Positions 8,317-16,392 of a stretch of 64,000 bases of DNA are shown here, piece after piece. The notes beneath the pieces were generated by a model. The model had not been told where the DNA came from, searched no databases, and worked only from the letters and a program-made list of their open reading frames with translations. Positions within the stretch are counted from its first letter, which is position 1. The number at the start of each line of letters is the position of its first letter. This stretch comes from Granulosicoccus sp045110515 (lineage in GTDB: Bacteria; Pseudomonadota; Gammaproteobacteria; Granulosicoccales; Granulosicoccaceae): positions 1-64,000 of the forward strand of contig JBGCGD010000030.1 in the NCBI GenBank assembly GCA_045110515.1, written 5' to 3'. A program made the position numbers and the translations under genes.

Positions 8317-10125
8317 TCATACCATAATACAGGCGCTATCAGAATCAACATAGAGACGTTCAAGCAAGCTTGCTCTACAAGACAAAATAGCGCTTATATT
8401 TAAGCTGCCTTTCGCTGTAATTTCTGAATTTTTAATAGATGGTGGCTGCGCCATTAACAATACCCTTGCAATTCTATTGGATGACCCACTCGCCTTGCCG
8501 TTAAGGCTTTTTAGTCGTAGGGTGAGCTTATCAATGTAATCTGTATCGGTGACAACTTCACCGTCGTTCGCAGGCGAAATAGCTTGCAACGGAAAGATTA
8601 GCAAACCAATGTCATTACGATCGGCGCCGGTAACAACAATATCCTGTACAAATTCTTTCAAAACATCGAGCGCTCTAAGCCTGATATCGGCCGCTTGCAC
8701 TTTGGTACCAGTCAGCAATTTGAAGTCTTCTGTAATACGTCCGTCAAAGCGTACGCCCGCAGCAGGATCGTTTGGATCAACAAATCTTACGGCATCATTT
8801 GTGATGAGATACCCTTCATCATCAAATGACTTTGCATCTACATCGGGTGCTTCGAAGTACGAGCTTATGACATTAGGGCCTTTGACTCTTATTTCGAATC
8901 GACCTTCACTGTATGGAATCAACTTTGTTTTCAGCGCTGGTACGGGCACACCGATCATGCCAGAGGCTGCCCCCCCTTGATGGTGTAGTAAGCAAGCAGG
9001 TGCAGTTTCTGTTAGACCCCAGCTTGATGTCATCATCGGAATTTTCCCACTGACTTCTAATGCCATTCTTTCAAGCGCTGACCAAATGTCTATAGGCAAG
9101 GATGCGCCAGCGTAAAATATTAAATCAAGATCAGCAAAAAATCGGTTTCTTAGCTTTTTGTCTTCACTAAGCGCTTCAACCAGCAATGCATAGGCAACCG
9201 GGACGTTAAAGCTTAAGGTTCCTACATGCATCGACAAATTTTCAAGAGTACGATCAAACAACCCTTTAACGGGTTTTCCATCATCGAGTATCAGAGTTCC
9301 GCCATTGGACAATACAACATTGAAATTCGAGTTGCCTGCAAACACATGGCTCCACGGCAACCAGTCGACAATCACAGGAGGCCGTTCGGCAAACATGGGT
9401 AGACAACTGAGGTACTGTGCCTGATTAACCGTTAGCATTTCTTGTGATTGCAAAACACCCTTAGGATTACCAGTAGAGCCTGAGGTAAATAATATTTTTG
9501 CTAGCGCTTCAGGACCCACGTCAGAAACTGCATCTTCGAGAGCTTTGTCGGGCTTTCCTTTTAGTAAATCGTCAAATTGTAAGGCGGTAAACCCATTAGT
9601 ATCGCGCGGCACATTAGTGCTAACTAATTTTTTAACATATGCTAAAGAGTCTCTATTTAGCGCGCTGCCAAATTTATGTCCATCTGAGGCATACACCAAT
9701 GCTGGTTTAACTTTATTAACGCAATAATCTAGTCTGTTGGCTGCCTCCGGTATCAAGGAATACTGCTCAGCCAATGGAACTAATGGCATGCCAATGTATT
9801 GAGTTGCCAACATCAATATACCGTGATCAATGCTAGGACCTGAAAGTACAACAACGGGGGTACCAGGCCCCATCCCTTGTGCCAATAGCGAGGCGGCCAA
9901 GGCTTGCACTTGTTGTAGTGTTTCACTGTAATTAATTTTACGCCAACCGGCTCCCGAACGTTCCATTAAAAAGTCTCGCTGGGGTGCTTCATCCGCCCAC
10001 CGATGCAGCCATTCACCTGTATTTTTTGCAATTGGACCTAAAGGTAATTCTGATTCTAATAAAAACGTGCCGTCGTCTAGTTCTGTCTTACTAACTTGAT
10101 GTTTTAGGTAGCTACTTTTAGGCAT
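8317..10125 (-). CDS. Feruloyl-CoA synthase-like AMP-forming CoA ligase
   Basis: A 602-residue ANL-superfamily enzyme. P-loop FTSGSTGNPKG is at about 213-223, the aromatic-acid signature WLPWSHVFAGN near 255, GGTLILDDGKP near 275-285, A5 motif SSWGLTETAP near 368, and the late catalytic lysine in EITAKGS (Lys572). The last form, rather than the GK of acetyl-CoA synthetases, is typical of feruloyl-CoA synthases. It would activate ferulate, p-coumarate or related acids with ATP and CoA. Its ATG overlaps the MarR stop by one base (TGATG), so they are co-translated in an SDR-MarR-ligase operon. Confidence 0.88.
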   Translation of the reverse strand: MPKSSYLKHQVSKTELDDGTFLLESELPLGPIAKNTGEWLHRWADEAPQRDFLMERSGAGWRKINYSETLQQVQALAASLLAQGMGPGTPVVVLSGPSIDHGILMLATQYIGMPLVPLAEQYSLIPEAANRLDYCVNKVKPALVYASDGHKFGSALNRDSLAYVKKLVSTNVPRDTNGFTALQFDDLLKGKPDKALEDAVSDVGPEALAKILFTSGSTGNPKGVLQSQEMLTVNQAQYLSCLPMFAERPPVIVDWLPWSHVFAGNSNFNVVLSNGGTLILDDGKPVKGLFDRTLENLSMHVGTLSFNVPVAYALLVEALSEDKKLRNRFFADLDLIFYAGASLPIDIWSALERMALEVSGKIPMMTSSWGLTETAPACLLHHQGGAASGMIGVPVPALKTKLIPYSEGRFEIRVKGPNVISSYFEAPDVDAKSFDDEGYLITNDAVRFVDPNDPAAGVRFDGRITEDFKLLTGTKVQAADIRLRALDVLKEFVQDIVVTGADRNDIGLLIFPLQAISPANDGEVVTDTDYIDKLTLRLKSLNGKASGSSNRIARVLLMAQPPSIKNSEITAKGSLNISAILSCRASLLERLYVDSDSACIMV

Positions 10126-10592
10126 CAGTATTTTTCCGAGGACGATTCGATTTTTTCTAAAAGCTTAGAAAGCGTGTTGAGTTCAGTGACGGTGAGATTA
10201 TTTAAAAGAGTTTCTTCATTTTCAAAGGTAAGTGCTTCGGCCTTCTTGCAAACTATTTTCCCAGCAGTTGTGGCAAACAACGCCAGAGCTCTACGGTCGG
10301 TCACTACAGGCTGACGTTTGATCCATTTACGAGTTTCCAGATCATCTATAATCGCCACCATATTAGAAGTTTTTATATCCAATGCTGAGGCAAGCTCGGA
10401 CTGGCGAAGCCCCGGGTTGTAAACGATCAAGAGGAGCGTAGAAAAAGTGGTTATTCGAAGCCCCAATGGCTCCAGCCGCACTAGCATGTCTGACCGTAAG
10501 GTGTTGTATGCCCTTTTCAATCGATAACCGAGGAACCGGCGCAAGCCTGCATCAGTTGTTGAAAATTCATCTGGTTTTATTAACGGATTCAT
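10125..10592 (-). CDS. MarR-family regulator of the aromatic regulon (CouR/FerC-type candidate)
   Basis: A 155-residue MarR protein. The winged helix is visible around residues 40-105 (LRQSELASALDIKTSNMVAIIDDLE, then a basic wing with TDRRA). It lies between the dehydrogenase and CoA-ligase genes of one operon. Regulators in this setting (FerC, CouR) are repressors released by the CoA thioester of the inducer; by analogy this one should respond to the ligase product. The paired inverted repeats at 5477-5499 and 11394-11416, each over a -10 region, are its likely binding sites. Confidence 0.85.
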   Translation of the reverse strand: MNPLIKPDEFSTTDAGLRRFLGYRLKRAYNTLRSDMLVRLEPLGLRITTFSTLLLIVYNPGLRQSELASALDIKTSNMVAIIDDLETRKWIKRQPVVTDRRALALFATTAGKIVCKKAEALTFENEETLLNNLTVTELNTLSKLLEKIESSSEKY

Positions 10593-10600
10593 TGCGCAAC

Positions 10601-11365
10601 TTACTTTGGTGCTAAGCGAACGGCCCCATCGATACGAATATTTGTACCGTTTAAATATGGGTTTTCAACTATCTGCATAACGAGCAGTCCGTATTCGTGC
10701 GGCTCTCCAAGCCGTTGAGGGAATGGAACCTCAGCGGCTATCTTGGCTGTCACGTCTTCAGGTAGGCCTTCCATCATCGGTGTATTAAACAACCCGGGGG
10801 CTATCGCCATCACCCGTATACCCGTTTTTGCGAACTCTCTGGCTATCGGGAGCGTCATAGCAGCTATACCACCCTTTGATGCAGAGTAAGCTGACTGACC
10901 AATTTGGCCATCTTGCCAGGCGACTGACGCGGTGTTTATTATGACTCCACGCTCACCGTTATCTAACGGTTGTAATGATGTCATCAGCTTTGCAGCGTGG
11001 CTCATGACATTATAGGTGCCAATTAAATTAATTCGTATTGTCTTCTCAAACACATCAATAGACAAGTCTCCGTCGCGATTCACGACCCGGGCTGCCAATC
11101 CAATACCTGCGCAATTGACAACGATGCGAGGTGCCGTGCCTAGCAATGACGCAGCACTTTCTAAGGCGTCACAAACCGCACTTTCATTCGAAACATCGGC
11201 AACAACCGCAACACCATTAATCTCATCAGCCACCTGAGCAGCATGCTCCGCATTGAGGTCAAGGACTGCGACCTTCGCACCTCTAGTTGCCAATAGTCGG
11301 GCAGTCGCAGCTCCTAGGCCGCTTCCACCACCGGTGATTATTGCCGTAGCGCCGTTAATTTCCAT
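10601..11365 (-). CDS. SDR 3-hydroxyacyl-CoA dehydrogenase, HSD10-like (CouM/PhdB-type candidate)
   Basis: A 254-residue short-chain dehydrogenase. The cofactor motif TGGGSGLG is at 11-18, NCAG at 84-87, and catalytic Ser147, Tyr160 and Lys164 (YSASK) are in place. The C-terminal part (MEGLPEDV, PFPQRLGEP, YLNGTNIRIDGA) matches type II 3-hydroxyacyl-CoA dehydrogenases (HSD17B10). It would oxidise the 3-hydroxyacyl-CoA made by the crotonase to the 3-keto form, the substrate expected for the amidohydrolase. It is the first gene of the leftward operon whose promoter holds the second MarR-type repeat. Confidence 0.88.
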   Translation of the reverse strand: MEINGATAIITGGGSGLGAATARLLATRGAKVAVLDLNAEHAAQVADEINGVAVVADVSNESAVCDALESAASLLGTAPRIVVNCAGIGLAARVVNRDGDLSIDVFEKTIRINLIGTYNVMSHAAKLMTSLQPLDNGERGVIINTASVAWQDGQIGQSAYSASKGGIAAMTLPIAREFAKTGIRVMAIAPGLFNTPMMEGLPEDVTAKIAAEVPFPQRLGEPHEYGLLVMQIVENPYLNGTNIRIDGAVRLAPK

Positions 11366-11393
11366 AGTTTATTTTTAAGTTGGTGCTTTCAAG

Positions 11394-11416
11394 TATAGCT
11401 ATGTATTATAGCTATA
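11394..11416. promoter_or_regulatory. MarR-type operator, SDR-MarR-ligase promoter
   Basis: A 23-bp inverted repeat with perfect 9-bp arms TATAGCTAT and ATAGCTATA. The centre contains a consensus -10 (TATAAT read on the minus strand, 11410-11405) for the operon that begins at 11365. The core GCTAT-N5-ATAGC matches that at 5481-5495. Autoregulation by the MarR protein encoded in this operon is the simplest reading. Confidence 0.65.
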
Positions 11417-11535
11417 TCGCTTCGACGATATCCACGAAATAATTTCAGAGCCTGATATCAATTTCCAAGTCACATAAATTAAAGCACCAAAAAGCCAACG
11501 AGAGTGCTTCATTCAAATCTCAAATAGGAATCCTA

Positions 11536-11731
11536 ATGAAATTTAAGTACAAATTGCTAGCGTTTTGATCGCACTGGCATCCTCTGTTTCTGCAGCCGAA
11601 TGGAAGTCCGATGGCCCCTTGACTATCCAAATCGGTTTTGGCGCTGGTGGCTCTACTGACCCCATGGGCAGAGTTCTCGGCAAACTAATGAAATACAACA
11701 CGGGTTGGAACGTCATTGTAGAAAACGTACT
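11536..11731 (+). pseudogene. TctC-type (TTT) solute-binding protein, 5' fragment
   Basis: The ATG at 11536 follows AGGAATC. One missing base near 11564 breaks the signal peptide; after it the frame reads LIALASSVSAAEW, then GPLTIQIGFGAGGSTD and NTGWNVIVEN before all similarity ends. This is the N-terminal quarter of a tripartite tricarboxylate transporter binding protein and closely resembles the intact one encoded at 18393-19343 (GPLTIQIGFGAGGSTD is shared). Frameshifted and truncated, it is dead. Confidence 0.85.
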
Positions 11732-12129
11732 CGAGACCACTTGAATTGCCCTGGCCGTATACCCTCTCAAAGGGTTAGTCTCTTCACCAGTCTGCATCTG
11801 TCACATTACTGGAAAATTTGGATTTCCAACCTTACCAGTATTCTGCAAACCGTTAATGTTAAGGGTTTTAAGATTGACGACGGACGAATAGCGACACTGT
11901 CACTAGATACGTTTGATCTTTGTACGCAAGATAGCGGTGGTTTTGAGCGATCTACTGCTAAGACTAATTCGACGACATTCGAGCTGGGACCCTATTGCGT
12001 GGACAGACTCACACAGCAAATATATTAACGGCTCGAATATCACCGGGAGATTGGATTGCAACTGCCATTGCTATAAAAACCACATTGAACTGATGAACTA
12101 CATCAACTAACAACCTATTTGAAAACATC
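11732..12129. other. Intergenic stretch, no gene recognised
   Basis: About 400 bases between the TctC fragment and the Gfo/Idh gene. Short open frames exist but show no family resemblance or ribosome-binding site. It may be degraded remains of the transporter operon or the promoter region of the oxidoreductase. Confidence 0.5.
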
Positions 12130-13173
12130 ATGAAAAACTATAAAGGCGCACTAATTGGCTGCGGATTTTTTTCGGTTAATCACCTGCACGCATGGAAGGA
12201 CGTACGTGGTGCTAGGATCTCTGCAATTTGCGATACTGATCCCGAGAGACTAGAAACAATTGGCGATCAATTTGGTATCGAACATAGATTTGAAACCGCC
12301 GATGAATTATTCGCAGCCGATCAATATGATTTTGTCGATATTGCGACCGCTGTCCAAAGTCACCACTCACTGGTGACTTTGGCTGCAAGCAAGTACACGC
12401 CAGTGATCTGCCAAAAACCATTTGCTACCAATCTGACTGAGGCCAAAGACATGGTACAGAGTTGCGAATTGGCAGGTGTGCCGTTAATGGTTCATGAAAA
12501 TTTTAGATGGCAATCTCCGATACAAGCCGTTCGCGCAGTGATAGATAGCGGTGAGATCGGCGCGCCCTTTTGGGGGCGATTCTCATTCCGATCCGCATAC
12601 GATGTTTTTTCGGGCCAACCCTATTTGGCCGAAGGAGAACGATTCATCATAGAAGACTTAGGGATTCATACACTCGACATAGCCCGGTTCATTTTAGGGG
12701 ACGTTTCTTCGCTAACAGCGCGAACAAATCGCATAAACCCTTCCATCAAAGGTGAAGATGTAGCTACTCTGTTGCTGGATCATAAATCCGGGGCACACTC
12801 CATCGTAGATTGCTCCTATGCCACGCGACTCTCGGAAGAAACGTTTCCACAAACGTTAATTGAAGTTGATGGCGAAAAAGGTTCTATTCGGTTAAACGCT
12901 GGTTATCAGCTAGTGATCACCACACAAACCACTACACGCCGAGTGGATGTTTCACCCCAGTTGTTGGCGTGGGCATCAAAACCGTGGCATAACATTCAAG
13001 AAAGCGTACTAGCCATTCAGCAACACTGGGTAGACTCATTATCAAATAACGTTGTGTCACAAACCTCCGGTCAGGACAATTTATTCACACTTGCATTGGT
13101 TGAAGCGGCCTATGAAAGTGCCAACTCACACCGCAGGGTACGGTTATCAGAACTTATGAACAGACCAAAGTGA
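12130..13173 (+). CDS. Gfo/Idh/MocA family oxidoreductase
   Basis: A 347-residue NAD(P)-dependent oxidoreductase. The Rossmann motif GCGFFS is at 10-15. The family EKP motif appears as CQKPFA with Lys96. The C-terminal alpha/beta domain has ENFRW (about 124) and EDLGIHTLDIARFIL with the usual His. Members oxidise sugars, inositols or sugar acids, or reduce the reverse substrates. Its neighbours are dead pieces of sugar/inositol genes (TctC, ROK, IolA-type and IolB), so this may be the last intact member of an inositol-like or sugar-acid catabolic cluster. No strong ribosome-binding site precedes the ATG. Confidence 0.85.
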   Translation: MKNYKGALIGCGFFSVNHLHAWKDVRGARISAICDTDPERLETIGDQFGIEHRFETADELFAADQYDFVDIATAVQSHHSLVTLAASKYTPVICQKPFATNLTEAKDMVQSCELAGVPLMVHENFRWQSPIQAVRAVIDSGEIGAPFWGRFSFRSAYDVFSGQPYLAEGERFIIEDLGIHTLDIARFILGDVSSLTARTNRINPSIKGEDVATLLLDHKSGAHSIVDCSYATRLSEETFPQTLIEVDGEKGSIRLNAGYQLVITTQTTTRRVDVSPQLLAWASKPWHNIQESVLAIQQHWVDSLSNNVVSQTSGQDNLFTLALVEAAYESANSHRRVRLSELMNRPK

Positions 13174-13307
13174 CGTTAATTGCAATTAGCTGTTCTGAGT
13201 GAAATTTATGTGTTCGCCATCCAGCACAACCCGGCATTGTACGCATGCCAATTAGTAAATACATTTAAGATATACTGAGCAACGCTAACCAAAGAAAAAT
13301 CGATCCA

Positions 13308-13534
13308 ATGACTGGACACACTGAAGACGATACTCTACCCGAAAGGTAACGCTGTCGTCATCTGCCGGCGGTTCCAACCTGTCACGCGTCAGGGCTTACA
13401 ACGAGCGGCTCGTACTATCAATCATTCGAGAGCTCCCTCAGTCTAGAGCAGAGATTGCCAGACGCACGAACCTATCCGCCCAAGCTATATCGTTTGGAGG
13501 AGCTGAGCTAATTATGATTTTACGTTTGTGTTAA
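13308..13534 (+). pseudogene. ROK-family transcriptional repressor, N-terminal fragment
   Basis: After a short frame opening at the ATG at 13308, a shifted frame reads RVRAYNERLVLSIIREL, then SRAEIARRTNLSAQAIS. This is the helix-turn-helix start of ROK (NagC/XylR-type) repressors. It then runs into unrelated sequence and stops at 13534, so the sugar-kinase-like domain of about 300 residues is absent. It presumably once controlled the adjacent sugar or inositol genes. Confidence 0.75.
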
Positions 13535-13581
13535 CCAAGCGTAGGCATTTTAAATTCGGGATCTACGCGTTATCCGGTAGG

Positions 13582-14250
13582 TCATCGCAGCGTTGCCTTT
13601 TTTATACGTGTATAAAATCTAACCCCTTCCATTCCGTGCATAGCGTGATCTCCGAAAATGGAAGATTTCCAACCACCGAAGGAATGAAATGCCATTGGCA
13701 CCGGGATAGGTACATTAACCCCCACCATGCCCACTTCTACATCTCGCACAAATGTTCGAGCAGTGTCGCCGTCTCGCGTAAAGATCGCTGTGCCGTTGGC
13801 ATATTCATGACCATCTATAACAGCCAGCGCTTCTTCGTAACTCTTAGTGCGCACAACACTCAATACAGGCCCGAATATTTCATCCCGGTAAATGGCCATA
13901 TCGGTTGAGACATTATCGAAAAGTTCGACAACTTCAAGGCCACGCGTCACTTCGCCTTTTGCGTCATCAAAGGTTTTACCATGTTCAAGCGTAATCGCTG
14001 TCGCCAGTTCATCCATGCGCTCCCAGATAATCGACTTAAATTGATCTAGCACAAGCGCACGACGCAATGGTGGTGTGTTTGCCCAGCTAGGATACGCAGC
14101 CTTTGCTGCGGCTACGGCTGCATTAACATCATCTGCTGTGGCAAGTACTAAGTCTTTATCAGGTTGGCCATTCGCTGGATTATAAACCGGCTGCGTGCGG
14201 CTGGACGTTCCGGCAAAGGATTGCCCGCCAACATAGTGTTGTATATTTGT
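13582..14250 (-). pseudogene. Methylmalonate-semialdehyde dehydrogenase (IolA/MmsA type) with internal deletion
   Basis: An uninterrupted frame encodes the N-terminal (IQHYVGGQSFAG to GEVTRGLEVVE) and C-terminal (FDNVSTDMAIYRDEIFGPVLSVVR to VRFYTRIKKATLR) parts of a CoA-acylating aldehyde dehydrogenase. About 230-270 central residues are missing, including the segment with the catalytic cysteine, so it cannot be active. The open frame continues upstream to 14382 but the added residues have no similarity and lie in a small tandem repeat; the true start is lost. In inositol or valine breakdown this enzyme makes acetyl-/propionyl-CoA from the semialdehyde. Confidence 0.85.
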
Positions 14251-14280
14251 CTTTGAGAATTCTATAAGACCTGAGATTGA

Positions 14281-14331
14281 GTTTGAATGCTGAAGTTTGA
14301 ATGTGGATGTTTGAATGCAGAAGCTTGAGTG
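14281..14331. repeat. 14-bp tandem repeat, 3.6 copies
   Basis: Three successive 14-mers beginning GTTTGAATG (at 14281, 14295 and 14309) and a partial fourth (GCTTGAGTG at 14323). They lie exactly between the end of the IolB fragment and the IolA-type remnant, and read in frame as the non-homologous N-terminal extension of the latter. Confidence 0.8.
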
Positions 14332-14332
14332 A

Positions 14333-14536
14333 TTAGGCTTCGTCTTTTTGAAAGATCCAATCGTGATCAGGATGATTTTCAAAGCGCCATTTTCTCATCG
14401 GCCCTGCCATGGCATTGAGATAATACAACTCATAGCCATAAGGCACGCCACCGGGATGATGCCCTCTGGGAACGAGTACTATATCACCACTGTAATAAGA
14501 CAGCGTTTCATCAAGAGAGCCGTCCTCTGTGGACAA
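14333..14536 (-). pseudogene. iolB: IolB (5-deoxy-glucuronate isomerase), C-terminal fragment
   Basis: About 65 residues matching the C-terminus of IolB: DGSLDETL, DIVLVPRGHHPGG, YELYYLNAMAGP and the ending NHPDHDWI. The first 200 residues of this cupin-fold isomerase, including its metal-binding histidines, are absent. Together with the IolA-type remnant beside it and the Gfo/Idh gene it shows that a myo-inositol catabolic locus once stood here. Confidence 0.85.
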
Positions 14537-14691
14537 GGGCGAACGCCAGCTGAAACAGGGGGCGCCTCAAATCACGAACAACCAGTCAAAAGCGCTGGAA
14601 GGCATTCCTCGCTAATAGGAACGCTAAGGATGTTCTACAATGTCCCAGCGACCCCGATAGCCTGCAAAGGCTGATCGAGGCTCACGAAAAA

Positions 14692-16320
14692 TCACATTTT
14701 CATTCGAGGAACTTTGTTCGGATCCAGCTTAAGCTCCACGATCATGGGGCCTTTCCGGTCTTGAATTGCTTTAACAGCAACTTCCAGCTCTGCAGGAGAA
14801 GTGACTGCAACGCCGTGTCCACCAAGCGAGTTAGCAAGGCCTGCGAATGACGGCCATATGAACTCGGTTAGCATGGGGTCCAATTGCCGGTCTAGCATTT
14901 GAATATGCTCGGCCCCGTAAGCGGAATCATTGCAAATGATCACAATCAAATTACAGTTTGTTCTCACAGCTGTATTGAACTCATTGAGCCCTCCCATCAT
15001 AAATCCGCCGTCCCCCATAAACAGTACGACGGGCCGGCTCGGATCTCCGTGGGCAGCGCCAATAGCCTGCTGCATCCCCTGACCAATGGCTGCAAAATTA
15101 TCGCTCATGTGAAAACTGTTTGGATCAGGCACATCCACACGACACCAAACCTCAGTAATGTAGCGCCCTCCATCGGTGAGCATAATGCGATTTTTTGGAA
15201 GGGTGTCGTTTAAGCGATCCAAAGCATATTCAAAATTGATGCAGCCATCGCCGGACTTATCAGAATCCCCTTTTGGATGCACTGAGAGATCGTGGCTGGG
15301 CAATTCTTTGGCAAAACCTGAGGGAGCGATTTCAGCTTCATCCAGCCAATAAAGAATATTGTCAGCGGTATGCCCAGCGTCAGCGATTAGGGTCACATCC
15401 GGCTGGTAGAATGCGCCACTATCAGAAAGGCTGTTGTTAACCAAGATGACTCGCTTGCCCTTTAATAATTCGCCACGATCTGTCGTCAGGAAATGCATCC
15501 AGGCGCCAAAAACAATAACGCAATCGGCGGCTCCAATAACGTCGTAAGCCTCTGCCGTGCTAAGCGTGCCGAAAAAACCAATATTATTAGGATGCCCTTT
15601 GAATAATCCCGTGCCTTTTAAGGTTGTGGCTAGTGGCGCATCCAATCTTTCGGCTAAACGTATTAATTGATCCTTCGCACCAACGGCACCTGCACCCGCA
15701 AGAATTAATGGCCGCTTGGCTGAGGCAATCATCCCTATGGCATCTTCATGCAAAGTGCCTTCAGTAACAACAGATTCTATTTCGGGAAGTGGAAAGATAA
15801 CCGTCTGATGCTTTACTTCCGCCCACATAAAATCAGACGGCATATTCAATACAATCGGGCGTCTTTCCTTTCGAGCACGATAGAACGCTGTTGCTACATC
15901 TCGCGCAGCGGTATCTGGTGATTTCACTTGTTCAAATCCAGCGCCGGTGGATTTCACTACTTCGCGCTGATCAATGTTTTGAGGATGAAACGGTGCGATT
16001 ACAGGCGTATCGCCGCACAACAGAATCATCGGGCGACGAGCAACCACCCCTTCTCGCAGAGCGGTACAACAATTGGTGAGGCCCGGACCTTGAGTGACGG
16101 TTGCCACCCCTACTTTTCCTGTGACTTGCGAATAGGCTTGCGCCATCAATACAGTGCCTCCTTCATGCACCGCCGGTACCATCTTGCCGCCACATCGGGA
16201 TACAAAATAATCGGCCATAAAAAGGTTGGCATCACCCACTAATCCAAAAATGGTTTCTATGCCATGGTCATGCACCGCTTGAGCGATGGATTGATGCATA
16301 AACTCTATTTGATCCGACAT
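14692..16320 (-). CDS. Thiamine-diphosphate-dependent enzyme, acetolactate synthase-like
   Basis: A 542-residue ThDP enzyme. The cofactor-activating Glu53 is in VHEGG, the central domain has LAGAGAVG, and the ThDP-Mg motif begins at GDG (436-438) and closes at Asn464. The family includes acetolactate synthases, 2-oxoacid decarboxylases and glyoxylate carboligases; its length and lack of IolD-like segments make IolD unlikely despite the iolB remnant next door. It is last in the leftward operon with the TTT transporter, an FAD hydroxyacid oxidase and an MBL-fold hydrolase, which suggests it acts on a 2-oxoacid formed from the imported hydroxyacid. Substrate unknown. Confidence 0.8.
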   Translation of the reverse strand: MSDQIEFMHQSIAQAVHDHGIETIFGLVGDANLFMADYFVSRCGGKMVPAVHEGGTVLMAQAYSQVTGKVGVATVTQGPGLTNCCTALREGVVARRPMILLCGDTPVIAPFHPQNIDQREVVKSTGAGFEQVKSPDTAARDVATAFYRARKERRPIVLNMPSDFMWAEVKHQTVIFPLPEIESVVTEGTLHEDAIGMIASAKRPLILAGAGAVGAKDQLIRLAERLDAPLATTLKGTGLFKGHPNNIGFFGTLSTAEAYDVIGAADCVIVFGAWMHFLTTDRGELLKGKRVILVNNSLSDSGAFYQPDVTLIADAGHTADNILYWLDEAEIAPSGFAKELPSHDLSVHPKGDSDKSGDGCINFEYALDRLNDTLPKNRIMLTDGGRYITEVWCRVDVPDPNSFHMSDNFAAIGQGMQQAIGAAHGDPSRPVVLFMGDGGFMMGGLNEFNTAVRTNCNLIVIICNDSAYGAEHIQMLDRQLDPMLTEFIWPSFAGLANSLGGHGVAVTSPAELEVAVKAIQDRKGPMIVELKLDPNKVPRMKM

Positions 16321-16392
16321 CGGTCTGTTCGTTCCTATTAGTTGTATGAGGCAGTTATCAGCTAGGGATTCAAACTGATAACGTTCACAGCT

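Noticed and set aside
8549..8980. 143-codon open frame on the plus strand.
   Set aside because: It lies wholly inside the CoA-ligase gene on the other strand, has serine/threonine-rich shadow composition and no ribosome-binding site.
11705..12028. 107-codon open frame after the TctC fragment.
   Set aside because: It begins inside the remnant in a different frame and shows no family resemblance or ribosome-binding site.
13528..13908. 126-codon plus-strand frame.
   Set aside because: It is antisense to the C-terminal part of the aldehyde dehydrogenase remnant, which explains its openness.
14692..16320. IolD (trihydroxycyclohexanedione hydrolase) next to the iolB remnant.
   Set aside because: The protein is about 80 residues shorter than IolD and groups by motif with acetolactate-synthase-like enzymes; it also belongs to the TTT operon by spacing.
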